DNA of 64,000 nt from Comamonadaceae bacterium (GCA_947476465.1 CANJQN010000001.1:124001-188000), one strand, 5' to 3'. Positions 1 through 8,878 are shown, counted from the first letter of the stretch. Notes: generated from the sequence alone by a model not told the origin. Program-made: numbers and translations.

Positions 1-2992
1 CTGTCATACCCACCTTGCCCAGGCCATAGGCCTTGCGCGTGACAACCACGAACTGCGGCACCTCCAGGTTGGCACTGATGGCCAGCAGCCGGCTGCCGTG
101 GCGCACGATGCCACTTCGCTCAGCCTCAGGCCCGACCATGATGCCGGGCGTATCCACCAGCGACAGCACCGGCAGGCCATAGAAGTCGCACAGCTGCAGG
201 AAGCGCGCGGCCTTGTCGGCGGCGTCACTGTCAATCGCGCCGGCCAGGTGGGCGGGGTCGTTGGCGATCAAGCCGATCGGCCGGCCCTCGACGCGGATCA
301 GCGCGCTCATCATGCCCTTGCCGAATCCGCGGCGCAGCTCCAGCACCGAGTCCGTGTCGGCCAGCAGCCTCACCAGTTCGCGCACCTCGTACATGCGCCG
401 ACGGTCCTGGGGCACCACGCCACGCAAGTGGGTCTGGTCGGCGCAGGTCCATTGCTTGAGCGGGCCCTGCCAGTACGAGAGGTATTTCTTGGCCGCATGG
501 ACTGCCTGCGCCTCGTCCTCGACCAGGATGTCGATCACGCCGCTTTGCACCTGCTCGTGCACCGGGCCGACCTGGTCCGCCCGAAACTTGCCCAGGCCGC
601 CAGCCTCGATCATCACCGGCCCACCCATGCCGATGTTGGAGCCCCGCGTGGCGATGGTGACGTCGCACAGCCCCATGATCGCGGCGTTGCCGGCAAAACA
701 GAACCCGGACGCGATGCCGATGGTGGGGACCTTACCGCTCAACTGGGGCAAGAGGTTGAAAGTGCGCTGCGCGATCCAGTTGCCGTCGGTGTCGCCGCCG
801 CGCCCTCCCCCGCCTTCGGCAAAGAAGATCGCCGGCATGCGGTTCTTCAGGGCCAGCTCCAGCATGCGGTCGGTCTTGAGGTGGTTGTTGTGCCCCTGCG
901 TGCCCGCGAAGACGGAGTAGTCATAGGCCAGCACGGCACACTGCGTGCCAACGTCACCGAACAACTCGCCGTTGACACGCCCGACACCGCAGATCTGGCC
1001 GTCTGCCGGCGTGTTGCGAATCAGATCGTCCAGCGACCGGCGGGCACGTTGCGCGGCGATGACGAAGCCCTGGTACTCGTGGAAGCTGCCGGCGTCGCAC
1101 AGGTCGCCAACGTTCTCCCGCGCGGTGCGATGGTGCTTCGCGTGGCGGCGCGCCACCATGTCGGGGCGGGCCGCGTCCAGCCAAAGCTGCCGGCGCTCCA
1201 GCACTTCGGCCAGGTCGGGGCGGATGGCACCGGGGTCTTGCTGCACGCCAGTGGCCTGGTAGTCGGGGCCACCGTCGCGCGGTTCGATGATCAGCAGCGC
1301 GGCGCCCTGTGAAACGCTGTCGCCTTGAACCACCAGCACCTGTCGCACAACGCCGGCCGCCGGCGCCATGACCTCGTTTTCCATCTTCATCGCCTCGACG
1401 ATGAGCACCGGCTGGCCCTTGGCAATGCGATCGCCGGGTGCCACCAGCAACTGCACGATCACGCCTTGCACCGGTGAACGCGCAGCCACCAGACCATCCT
1501 CGATCACGGGGTCGGTGCCCGGGTGCGCAGCGGCGGTCTCAGCCTCACCCGGCGCAGGGGGCGCGCCGGCCGCGTGCAGACGGCGCCGGTCCACCGGCTT
1601 GAGCAGGTCGAGGAGATCGCGCTCGAGCGTCTGGGTGTCGAAGCGGCCGGCAGCGAAATCGGGGTGCTCCAGAATGGCCAGCAGCAGGTCGACGTTGGTG
1701 TCGATGCCTTCGATGCGCAAGGCCTGCAATGCCCGGGCCGCCTTGGCGGCGGCGGCCTCGAGACCGCCCGAGCGGACATGGACGATGACCTTGGCCAGCA
1801 GCGAGTCGTAGCGCGGGTTGGGTGTGAACCCGGAAAATGCGGCCGAGTCGACGCGCACACCGGGGCCGGTCGGCGGCTCGTACACCCGCACGACGCCGCC
1901 CGAGGGCTGCACACTGCCGTCACCGGCGATGCGCTCCGTATTGACCCGCGCCTGAATGGCGCAGCCGCGCATCACGATCTTGCCCAGCGCCAGGTCCGAC
2001 AGCCGCGCGCCGGCGGCAATCTGCAACTGCAGGCGAACCAGATCCAGCCCCGTCACCTCCTCGGTCACGGTGTGTTCCACCTGAATGCGCGGGTTGGCCT
2101 CCAGGAACACGAACTGCGCTTCAGGGTCTGCACCGGACACGCCATCACGCACCAGGAACTCGAAGGTGCCGAGTCCGCGGTAGGCCACGGCCCCGGCCAT
2201 GCGCAGTGCCGCCGCGGCCATGGCCTCTCGCAGCGCAGCGGGAACCGACAGGGCGGGCGCGATCTCGATCAGCTTCTGGCGCTGCCGCTGCACGCTGCAC
2301 TCGCGGTCGCCCAGGTGCATGACCTTGCCCGTGCCGTCGCCGATCACCTGGACCTCGACGTGCTTCGCGCGGGTGATGAACTCCTCGACGAAGACGTCTT
2401 CTACACCGAACGCGGACAAGGCCTCGGAGCGGCAGCGGTCGATCGCGCCCGGCAGCTCGCCCGCCTGGTTCACGACCCGGATGCCGCGGCCGCCGCCGCC
2501 AGCCACGGCCTTGATCGCCACCGCGGCGCCAGGCGGCAGGCAGGCCATGAAGGCCTCGGCCTGGCGTGCGTCGGCCACGTTCGCAGTGGCGCGCGCCACC
2601 GGCACCTTGCTGGCCTGCGCCAGCTGGCGCGCGCTGACTTTGTCGCCCAGGGTGCGCAAGTTGTCCACGGTCGGCCCGACGAACACGAGGCCACTTCGCT
2701 CACACAGCTGCGCGAACTCGGCGCTTTCGCTGAGGAAGCCGTAACCGGGATGCACCGCATCGCAGCCCGCCGATCTCGCGGCTGCGACGATTTGCTCCAT
2801 GTCGAGGTAGGCCGCGGCGCCGCGCCCTGACAGGAGCACGCTGTCGTCGGCGGCGCGCAGGTGGAGGCTGGCGGCATCGTCCTGCGGGTACACGGCGACA
2901 GTGGCGATGCCCATCTCGGCGGCGGTCGCTATCACGCGCAAGGCGATTTCGCCCCGGTTGGCGACAAGCAGGCGGTGGATGCTGGCACTCAT
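1..2992 (-). CDS. Single-chain biotin-dependent acyl-CoA carboxylase (3' end outside window)
   Basis: This reading frame is open from an ATG at 2992 to the left window edge (about 997 codons), so the C-terminus is missing. It holds a complete carboxylation machine in one chain. The biotin carboxylase comes first (residues about 1-450; HPGYGFLSES, a Gly-rich AVAGGGGRGIRVV loop, and EANPRIQVEHTVTEE near residue 298). A biotinyl carrier domain follows, with EAMKMENEV and biotinyl lysine near residue 536. Then come carboxyltransferase halves, with GSNIGMGGPVMIEAGG around residue 789. Most proteobacterial acetyl-CoA carboxylases are split into four subunits. The order here matches the single-chain long-chain acyl-CoA carboxylases (LCC) described in mycobacteria and Rhodopseudomonas. 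The substrate cannot be read from sequence. It lies 13 nt downstream of a GntR gene on the same strand and is probably co-transcribed with it. Confidence 0.9.
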   Translation of the reverse strand, partial: MSASIHRLLVANRGEIALRVIATAAEMGIATVAVYPQDDAASLHLRAADDSVLLSGRGAAAYLDMEQIVAAARSAGCDAVHPGYGFLSESAEFAQLCERSGLVFVGPTVDNLRTLGDKVSARQLAQASKVPVARATANVADARQAEAFMACLPPGAAVAIKAVAGGGGRGIRVVNQAGELPGAIDRCRSEALSAFGVEDVFVEEFITRAKHVEVQVIGDGTGKVMHLGDRECSVQRQRQKLIEIAPALSVPAALREAMAAAALRMAGAVAYRGLGTFEFLVRDGVSGADPEAQFVFLEANPRIQVEHTVTEEVTGLDLVRLQLQIAAGARLSDLALGKIVMRGCAIQARVNTERIAGDGSVQPSGGVVRVYEPPTGPGVRVDSAAFSGFTPNPRYDSLLAKVIVHVRSGGLEAAAAKAARALQALRIEGIDTNVDLLLAILEHPDFAAGRFDTQTLERDLLDLLKPVDRRRLHAAGAPPAPGEAETAAAHPGTDPVIEDGLVAARSPVQGVIVQLLVAPGDRIAKGQPVLIVEAMKMENEVMAPAAGVVRQVLVVQGDSVSQGAALLIIEPRDGGPDYQATGVQQDPGAIRPDLAEVLERRQLWLDAARPDMVARRHAKHHRTARENVGDLCDAGSFHEYQGFVIAAQRARRSLDDLIRNTPADGQICGVGRVNGELFGDVGTQCAVLAYDYSVFAGTQGHNNHLKTDRMLELALKNRMPAIFFAEGGGGRGGDTDGNWIAQRTFNLLPQLSGKVPTIGIASGFCFAGNAAIMGLCDVTIATRGSNIGMGGPVMIEAGGLGKFRADQVGPVHEQVQSGVIDILVEDEAQAVHAAKKYLSYWQGPLKQWTCADQTHLRGVVPQDRRRMYEVRELVRLLADTDSVLELRRGFGKGMMSALIRVEGRPIGLIANDPAHLAGAIDSDAADKAARFLQLCDFYGLPVLSLVDTPGIMVGPEAERSGIVRHGSRLLAISANLEVPQFVVVTRKAYGLGKVGMT

Positions 2993-3005
2993 GGCTGGGA
3001 AAGGC

Positions 3006-3812
3006 TCAGCCCGGCGGGCGTTCGACCAGGTCGATCTGCAGCCGGTAGCGCTGTGGGTGGTACTGAATCACAGAAGCGCCGAACGCGCTGCCATCCGCCA
3101 GGTAGTAGACGCGCGTGATGCGCAGCAGCGGCGTCTTGGATGCCACGCCGAGCAACTCGGCAGTCACACGGTCCGCTGCGACCGGATCGACGATCTGCTC
3201 GGCCCGCTGAGCCCGCAGGCCGAAGTGCTGCTCGATCAACTGGACGATGGTGGTGCCGGACGCGAAGTCCCGCGCCCGCAGCTTGCGCCCGAAGCGCAGT
3301 GGAAAGTACATCTGTGCGTGCGTCAGTGGCAGGCCTTCGGAGCTGCCCACCTCGGCAATCGTCAGGCACTTCTCCCCAGGTTCCAAACCCAGCCGCTCGC
3401 TGATCTCGGCCGGCGGCACCGCCTCGGTGCGCGACAGGTTGGCATAGCGCACGTTGCCGATGTAGTTGACTGCATGAAAGAGCGAGCCCACCGGGTGCGT
3501 GACCCGCTGCGCCTTGCTGCGCTCGACCACAAAGGTCCCCAGCCCGCGCCGGCGCACCACCATCTGCCGCTGCAGCAGCTCGGCCATGGCCTGGCGCACC
3601 GTGCTGCGGCTTACACCATAGGTGTCGCACAGTTGCTCCTCGGTCGGCATGCGCGCCTGGGGCGCCAGCTGGCCCGAGGTGATCTGCTCGCGAAACATCT
3701 GCGCGATCTGGGCGTAGAGCGGCGCCGGCCCACCGGCAAGCTGCTCGGAGAAGGCGGGGCGGGATGCGGATTCGATGGGTCTCTTGGTGGACATGATGGC
3801 GGATTCGAGCAT
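3006..3812 (-). CDS. GntR-family (HutC subfamily) transcriptional regulator
   Basis: A 268-residue protein. The N-terminal winged helix-turn-helix spans residues about 30-95 (PLYAQIAQMFREQI, then TEEQLCDTYGVSRSTVRQAM and a GLGTFV wing). A UTRA ligand-binding domain follows to the C-terminus and ends in the strand pattern YQPQRY/YHPQRY typical of HutC-type sensors. Two starts are possible, at 3812 or at 3794 (MSTKRP); neither has a convincing ribosome site. The gene sits between the amidohydrolase upstream and the carboxylase 13 nt downstream, all on one strand. It probably controls this small operon in response to a carboxylic acid or CoA-ester-like ligand (inference). Confidence 0.9.
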   Translation of the reverse strand: MLESAIMSTKRPIESASRPAFSEQLAGGPAPLYAQIAQMFREQITSGQLAPQARMPTEEQLCDTYGVSRSTVRQAMAELLQRQMVVRRRGLGTFVVERSKAQRVTHPVGSLFHAVNYIGNVRYANLSRTEAVPPAEISERLGLEPGEKCLTIAEVGSSEGLPLTHAQMYFPLRFGRKLRARDFASGTTIVQLIEQHFGLRAQRAEQIVDPVAADRVTAELLGVASKTPLLRITRVYYLADGSAFGASVIQYHPQRYRLQIDLVERPPG

Positions 3813-3845
3813 AGCTGGACCCCTGCGGCGGGACCGGCGCGGCCA

Positions 3846-4823
3846 TCATGCGCCGAGCTGGAAGACATGAGCCGCCGTACGGCGGGTCCATTTGTCCGCG
3901 ATCTCGGGGGTGACACCCGGCAGGCAACGCACCTCGTCAAAGATCTCGCGGATCGGCATGTTCAGCATGTTCCAGGTGCTGCCGAACATCAGCTTGTCGC
4001 GCAGCGGGCCGCGCCCGAAGTGCAGCAAGGGCTCGAAGCCGTAGCCAGGCTCGGCCATGCTGCGCGGACGAAAGGCCGACACTTCCAGATAGACGTTGGG
4101 ATGCCGCCAGGCCACGCTGACCATCTCCTGCATCCAGGGCCAGCCGGCATGGCCGGCCAGGATCTTGAATTCCGGAAACTCGATGGCGATGCGGTCGATC
4201 TCGCGCGGATTCGAGGAATCGAGCGGGCAGCGCGGATCCCAATTTCCCGTGGAGTGGATCCAGGCCGGCAGGCCGCGCTCCTGGCAGATGCGGTACAGGG
4301 GCAGGAAGGGCTCGTCGGTCGGCCGCAATCCGTGCCGGAATCCGACCACCATCAGGCCCTGGTAACCCAGTTCGTCGATGCAACGCTTGAAGGTCTGCGT
4401 GGCGTCCTTCTTGAGTGGGTCGATGCCGGCCAGCAGCACGAAGCGGCCGGGGAAGCGCCGCGCCATCTCGGCGTGAAACTCAAAGGGGACGGGCTTGACG
4501 CCCAGGTGTGTCTCGTAGTCGCCGTTGTGAATGACCGAGGCCGCCACGCCGGCTTCATCCATCGTGGCCACGAACGCGTCGACCGTGCCGCCCTTGCTGA
4601 CGATGCGCTCGGTCAGCACGGCCACGGCTTCCTCGAAGGGTCGTTCGTCCAGGAGCCGGAAGTAGTCGGCCCGGCTCAGGCTGGCCCAATGCGCGAAGCC
4701 GCGCCAGAACACACGCAGATAAGCACGGCTCTTGGCGATCGCCTCGATCCACTGCCGCAACGTCTCAGGCGTGGGAACGAAGGTGCAGGTGTCAACCACA
4801 CCTGGGCGCAATTTAGTCGTCAT
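3846..4823 (-). CDS. Amidohydrolase-2 family protein with degenerate metal site
   Basis: A 325-residue TIM-barrel protein of the amidohydrolase-2 (ACMSD-like) family. The recognisable landmarks are a strand with VIHNGDYE, FVLLAGIDP, WIHSTGN around residue 190, ILAGHAGWPW near 225, and a late GSTWN strand. In active family members the N-terminus carries HxH and the late strand carries a catalytic Asp (GTDWP-like). Here the N-terminus reads VDTCTF and the late strand GSTW, so three expected metal or catalytic ligands are absent. It is divergently transcribed from the kinase gene at 5031 and probably heads the operon with the GntR and carboxylase genes. Its reaction is unknown; a decarboxylase, hydrolase or non-catalytic role remains possible. 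Confidence 0.8.
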   Translation of the reverse strand: MTTKLRPGVVDTCTFVPTPETLRQWIEAIAKSRAYLRVFWRGFAHWASLSRADYFRLLDERPFEEAVAVLTERIVSKGGTVDAFVATMDEAGVAASVIHNGDYETHLGVKPVPFEFHAEMARRFPGRFVLLAGIDPLKKDATQTFKRCIDELGYQGLMVVGFRHGLRPTDEPFLPLYRICQERGLPAWIHSTGNWDPRCPLDSSNPREIDRIAIEFPEFKILAGHAGWPWMQEMVSVAWRHPNVYLEVSAFRPRSMAEPGYGFEPLLHFGRGPLRDKLMFGSTWNMLNMPIREIFDEVRCLPGVTPEIADKWTRRTAAHVFQLGA

Positions 4824-4969
4824 CGGACACTCCTGTGCGCACTCACGGCAGCGACGGCTTTCGGGTACCCATGGCGGGGCTGGTGCTTGCGTTCCCGTTC
4901 AGTCAGCGATCGGCCGTTCATGCGCTTTCCTGTTGATCGTTCTGGGCCAATGATCGGGTTATGTCCTGC

Positions 4970-4997
4970 TTGACGCACGAGGGTTTGTACGGACAAT
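4970..4997 (+). promoter_or_regulatory. Candidate sigma-70 promoter for the kinase gene
   Basis: TTGACG at 4970-4975 is followed, after a 16-nt spacer, by GACAAT at 4992-4997. They read towards the ATG at 5031 and give a short leader of roughly 25-30 nt. The -10 hexamer is the exact centre of the palindrome at 4987-5002. Seen in sequence; not tested. Confidence 0.45.
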
Positions 4998-5002
4998 CGT
5001 AC
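4987..5002. promoter_or_regulatory. Operator candidate GTACG-N6-CGTAC over a -10 box
   Basis: A perfect 5-nt inverted repeat, GTACGGACAATCGTAC, whose 6-nt spacer is the proposed -10 hexamer. A sister site of the same geometry lies at 45540-45555. A repressor bound here would occlude the promoter. The regulator is unknown; the neighbouring GntR is a candidate. Confidence 0.5.
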
Positions 5003-5030
5003 GTCCACCCAACACGCATGATCCTTGACG

Positions 5031-6419
5031 ATGAGCCGAATGGAAACTGCGGGCGCACTGGAGCGGGAGCTGCTGGTCTGGCTGGAGGCGAGCCTGGGCG
5101 CGAAGATCACGATGGCCCAGCGGCTGGTGGGCGGCAATCGCCGCCGGGCGTGGGCAGTCGATCTGGGCATGCCGTCGGGCGAACCCATCAAGATCTTCCT
5201 GCGCTTCGCGTCGCAGGAGCAGGATTGTTCCGACCCTTATGACCTGCGGCGCGAGGCTGCCATCTACCAGGCCCTGGAGGGCAGTGGCGTGCCGATCGCC
5301 CGGGTGTACGCATTGCACCCGTCGCTGCAGGCCGTGGCGCTGGAGCGTGTGGAAGGTAAATCTTCCTATCGAGGCGTCGACGACGAAGACCGCAAGACTC
5401 GCATTGCCCAGGACTTCATGCGCGCGCTTGACGTTCTGCACAAGGTCGATGCCGGCTCGCTCGCCTTGCCAGTGGCACGCCATGCCAGCATCGCGGAGCA
5501 CGTGCGCGAGGAGCTGGCGATCTGGCGCGGCATGTATGAGTTCACTGGCCGGGCCGACCCGTTGATCGAGTTCACCTTTGCCTGGCTGGGCGCGAACGTG
5601 CCGCAGGCGCCAGGTGTGCCGGTGGTAGTGCACGGCGATGCTGGACCCGGCAACTTCATGTTCACCGACGACCGGGTTTCCGCCCTGGTCGACTGGGAGC
5701 TGTGGCATCTGGGCGATCCCGTCGAAGATCTGGCCTGGCTTTCCATGCGCTGCACGCTCGAGCCCTTCCCCGCATTCGCACTAAGGGTGCGCGAGTACGA
5801 GCAACGCAGCGGCGGGCCGGTCGACCGTGCTCGGCTGTTGTACCACCGCATTCTGGTATGCCTGAAGGTGGTGATCATCCGCCATCGCGCGCTGCTCGAC
5901 CCCTCGCCAGACAGCAACCCGGGCAACTCAATCATCAGCCGCACCCTCAATCGCCGGCTACTCACCGAGGTGTTGCAGCAGGCCGCAGGGCCGGTGAAAG
6001 CGCCACGCGATCTGCCCGAACCCAGACCCACGGCGCAGGACCACGAATACACCTACCTGCTGGACCAGCTTCGCGACGTGATCGTGCCCGCCTTGTCCGA
6101 ACCGGTCGCACGCTATCGGGCCAAGGGCATGGCACGCGTGGTGAAGTACCTGCAGCAGGTGGACCGCTACGCCCAGCCCTTTGCCGTGCAGGAGGCGCAG
6201 GACCTGGCAGATGCGTTGGGCACCGGCCAGGTCTTCGTGGACGTCGCTCAGGGCCGCGACGCGCTGTCGGCGGCCATCCGCGCCGGACAGGCCGACGCCC
6301 GCCGCGTGCTGGTGTATCTGGCACGGCAGTCCGCGCGTGACAGCTTGCTGGGCGCCCCGGCTGTGGGCGCCCTGGCCCATCGCTCTTTTGACTCTCCCGA
6401 TCTGCCCGCCACGCCATGA
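5031..6419 (+). CDS. APH-type kinase fused to a DUF6285-like C-terminal domain (LvaA-LvaB-like)
   Basis: A 462-residue protein. Residues about 20-310 form an aminoglycoside/choline-kinase-like fold, with HGDAGPGN (His201, Asp203, Asn208) and the DWE metal motif (Asp221). Residues about 335-455 form a separate helical tail (YLLDQLRDVIVPAL, then RVVKYLQQVDRYAQPFAVQE) resembling DUF6285. In the Pseudomonas putida levulinate pathway the phosphotransferase LvaA phosphorylates 4-hydroxyvaleryl-CoA and needs the small protein LvaB. The fusion here looks like those two partners joined (inference from family and order). A TTG at 5025 is an alternative start; ATG 5031 was preferred. It overlaps the next gene by ATGA. 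The ligase, SDR and acyl-CoA dehydrogenase of the opposing operon would complete an Lva-like set. Confidence 0.82.
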   Translation: MSRMETAGALERELLVWLEASLGAKITMAQRLVGGNRRRAWAVDLGMPSGEPIKIFLRFASQEQDCSDPYDLRREAAIYQALEGSGVPIARVYALHPSLQAVALERVEGKSSYRGVDDEDRKTRIAQDFMRALDVLHKVDAGSLALPVARHASIAEHVREELAIWRGMYEFTGRADPLIEFTFAWLGANVPQAPGVPVVVHGDAGPGNFMFTDDRVSALVDWELWHLGDPVEDLAWLSMRCTLEPFPAFALRVREYEQRSGGPVDRARLLYHRILVCLKVVIIRHRALLDPSPDSNPGNSIISRTLNRRLLTEVLQQAAGPVKAPRDLPEPRPTAQDHEYTYLLDQLRDVIVPALSEPVARYRAKGMARVVKYLQQVDRYAQPFAVQEAQDLADALGTGQVFVDVAQGRDALSAAIRAGQADARRVLVYLARQSARDSLLGAPAVGALAHRSFDSPDLPATP

Positions 6420-7351
6420 CCGACCACGCCATCACCGACGCCGACGACAACTTCCATTTCGACCGCATGAGTGACAAGTGGTGGGAGACCGAGACCTGCT
6501 GGTTTTCGTTCTATCACCCCGAGCGCAAGCTGGGCGGCTGGCTGTACGTGATGGCGCGGCCCAACATCGGCACAGTGGCCGGCGGCGCCTGGGTGTGGGA
6601 CGCGACCGCTCACCTTCCGTGGGAAGTCCTCTACAGCGCCAACTACACCAGTTTGCGCCTGGGGGATGCGCGCGACCTGCGCGATGCCACGTTTGCCACC
6701 GGCGTGAAGGTCAAGATGCTCGAGCCGCTGCGCAGCTACCAGTTGGGTTACGAAGACGGCGACCGGCTCAAGCTGGATCTGCGCTTCGAGGCCGTGATGG
6801 CGCCCATGCCGCTGCATTCCAAGACCTCGGCCTTTGGTGGCCTGGGCCACTTCGACCAGTTCGGGCGGGTGCGCGGCCACATCGTGATCAACGGCGAACA
6901 GCTGGCCATCGACAGCCTGTCCATGCGGGACCGAAGCTGGGGCCCGCGGCCTGAGCACCGGCCCAAGCGCAACACCTATGTCACCGGCATGGCCGATGAG
7001 AACACGGGATTTTTGCTGATGTCCGACCCCCTGCGCCCTGGCGAGCCCATGACCCACGGCTTTCTGTTGCGCGACGGCCATGCGGCGCGTCTGGTGTCGG
7101 GCGGCCGCAGCGCCGAGTACGACCGCGCCACCGGTTGGATGCGTACCATCAAGGTTGAAGGCGTCGACGCGCTCGGTCGGGGCTTTGCGGCGAGCGGTGC
7201 GGCCCAAAGCCGCATCATCCTGAATCGGCACAGCTTCATCGACGTGAACAGCTTGGTGCGCTGGGAACTCGACGGCAAGACGGCCTGGGGCGAGGACCAG
7301 GACATGTGGACCATGCACCAGTGGGCCGATAAATCACGCAGCGGCAGCTGA
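6416..7351 (+). CDS. AttH/lipocalin-like protein (DUF7064/DUF7065-type), paralogue of the gene at 48674
   Basis: A 311-residue protein without signal peptide or membrane segment. The centre carries HFDQFGRVRGHIVI, then DSLSMRDRSWGPR; the same pattern (HFDMTGRVRG, DSLERMDHSWGER) occurs in the protein encoded at 48674-49678. This layout is that of two consecutive beta-barrel halves in AttH/tocopherol-cyclase-like proteins; the Pfam names are from memory. The function is unknown. The start overlaps the kinase stop (ATGA), implying translational coupling. The 3' end overlaps the convergent ligase gene by 18 bp. Co-occurrence with an APH kinase in both modules suggests it acts on, or chaperones, the kinase product or lipid substrate (inference). 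Confidence 0.75.
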   Translation: MTDHAITDADDNFHFDRMSDKWWETETCWFSFYHPERKLGGWLYVMARPNIGTVAGGAWVWDATAHLPWEVLYSANYTSLRLGDARDLRDATFATGVKVKMLEPLRSYQLGYEDGDRLKLDLRFEAVMAPMPLHSKTSAFGGLGHFDQFGRVRGHIVINGEQLAIDSLSMRDRSWGPRPEHRPKRNTYVTGMADENTGFLLMSDPLRPGEPMTHGFLLRDGHAARLVSGGRSAEYDRATGWMRTIKVEGVDALGRGFAASGAAQSRIILNRHSFIDVNSLVRWELDGKTAWGEDQDMWTMHQWADKSRSGS

Positions 7352-8878
7352 GTACCTCTCCCGCAGCAGGCGCCGCAGCAGCTTGCCATTGTCGCTACGC
7401 GGGATCTCCGCCACAAAGTCCACACTGCGCGGGCACTTGATCCCCGACAGCCGCTCGCGGCACCACGCCATGAGCTCGGGCTCCAGGTCGCTACTCGCGG
7501 CCTGCCCGGCGTGCAGTTGCACCACGGCCTTGACCTTCTGGCCGAACTCCTCGTCGTACACACCGATCACCGCCGCATCGGACACCGCCGGATGTTCCAG
7601 CAGCGCGTTCTCGGTCTCGGCCGGATAGACGTTGACGCCGCCGCTGATGATCAGGTCGCTGCGACGGTCGCTCAGGAACAAGTATCCATCGGCATCCACA
7701 TGCCCCATGTCGCCATAGGTCCCCCATCCACGGGCGTTGTAGGCGCCGCGGGTCTTGCTGGCATCGCCGTGGTAGACAAAGCTCACGCCGCCGCTGAAGT
7801 ACACCATGCCGACCTCGCCAGGCGGCAGGTCGCGGTCGGGGTCTTCCTCGGCGGTGATGTGTACCGCGCCGGTGATGGGCCGCCCCACCGAGCCGGGGTG
7901 CTGCAGCCACTCGCGCGCCGTGATGAAGGTCACGCCCACGTTCTCCGAACCGCCGTAGTACTCGTCGATGATGGGGCCCCACCAGTCGATCATGGCGCGC
8001 TTGACCTTGGGTGGGCAGGGGGCGGTGGCGTGCAGCGCGATTTTCTGGCTCGACAGGTCGTAGCCCCGGCGCACGCTTTCATCGAGCGCCAGCATGCGCA
8101 CGAACATCGTGGGCACCCAGTGGCCGTGCGTGACGCGGTAACGCTCGATCGCGGCCAGGGTGGACTGCGCCTCGAAGCGCGGCTGGATCACGGCCGTGCC
8201 GCCGCACTCGATGGTGCGAATCACGAAGCGGCCGGTGGCGTGGTACAGCGGCGAAGGCGAGATGTACACCGCATCCGCATCCAGCCGGAACATCTTGCGC
8301 AGCTGCTGCTCCAGCGGCGGCAGCTCGCGGCGCTTGGCGTAGGGCGTGAGCGCGCGCTTGATGCCCTTGGGCATGCCGGTGGTGCCCGAGGAATACATGA
8401 ACTCACGGCCCACGTCGCGCCCGGGCAGGTCAGGCGTGGCCGGGCAGGCCTGCGTGGCTGGCTCGTAGGGTGCGCAGCCGGCGACCGGCCCGTCCATCGC
8501 GAAGCGGAGCGGCACCTCACCAGCGTCCAGCAAGGCCAGCGCGCCCTCGGCCTTGTCCTTCATGGCGACGCTGGTCACCAGCGCGCTGACCCCGCTGTCT
8601 CGCAGCAGATAGGCAATCTCGCGCGGGGTCAGGTGCGTGCTGATCGGCACGTAATACACGCCAGCCCGACGGGCGCCCCACCACAGCTCGAAGGTGCGGA
8701 TCTGGTTTTCCAGCAGCAACGCCACACCGCCGCCGGGCGGCAGGCCCAGGCCCAGCAGCCAGTGCGCCACGCGGTTGGCGCGCTCGTCCAGTTCGCGGTA
8801 GGACAGCGCCGGGCCATCGGCCATCTGGATGGCCACCTTGTCCGGCTGGGTACGGGCCCAATCCCGCAGCAACGTCAC
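7334..8878 (-). CDS. AMP-forming acyl-CoA synthetase
   Basis: A 514-residue adenylate-forming enzyme that activates a carboxylic acid to its CoA thioester via an acyl-AMP. Visible motifs are the phosphate loop YSSGTTGMPKG (around residue 165), YYGGSENVG, the GDMGHVDADGYLFLSDR hinge region, and a C-terminal lysine motif PRSDNGKLLRR. It starts with GTG directly after the NIPSNAP stop codon, so it is the last gene of an operon running MarR region, acyl-CoA dehydrogenase, SDR, NIPSNAP, ligase. It corresponds in position and role to LvaE if the Lva comparison holds. The chain specificity cannot be predicted. A paralogue of similar length lies at 15040-16575. Confidence 0.92.
   Translation of the reverse strand: MTLLRDWARTQPDKVAIQMADGPALSYRELDERANRVAHWLLGLGLPPGGGVALLLENQIRTFELWWGARRAGVYYVPISTHLTPREIAYLLRDSGVSALVTSVAMKDKAEGALALLDAGEVPLRFAMDGPVAGCAPYEPATQACPATPDLPGRDVGREFMYSSGTTGMPKGIKRALTPYAKRRELPPLEQQLRKMFRLDADAVYISPSPLYHATGRFVIRTIECGGTAVIQPRFEAQSTLAAIERYRVTHGHWVPTMFVRMLALDESVRRGYDLSSQKIALHATAPCPPKVKRAMIDWWGPIIDEYYGGSENVGVTFITAREWLQHPGSVGRPITGAVHITAEEDPDRDLPPGEVGMVYFSGGVSFVYHGDASKTRGAYNARGWGTYGDMGHVDADGYLFLSDRRSDLIISGGVNVYPAETENALLEHPAVSDAAVIGVYDEEFGQKVKAVVQLHAGQAASSDLEPELMAWCRERLSGIKCPRSVDFVAEIPRSDNGKLLRRLLRERYSAAAA

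Noticed and set aside
98..1312. Long plus-strand open frame opposite the carboxylase
   Set aside because: It has no family features and is the GC-driven antisense shadow of a frame with clear biotin carboxylase, carrier and carboxyltransferase motifs.
5031..6419. Aminoglycoside resistance gene
   Set aside because: The fold is APH-like, but the helical tail, the AttH-like partner and the acyl-CoA neighbours point to small-molecule acyl metabolism.
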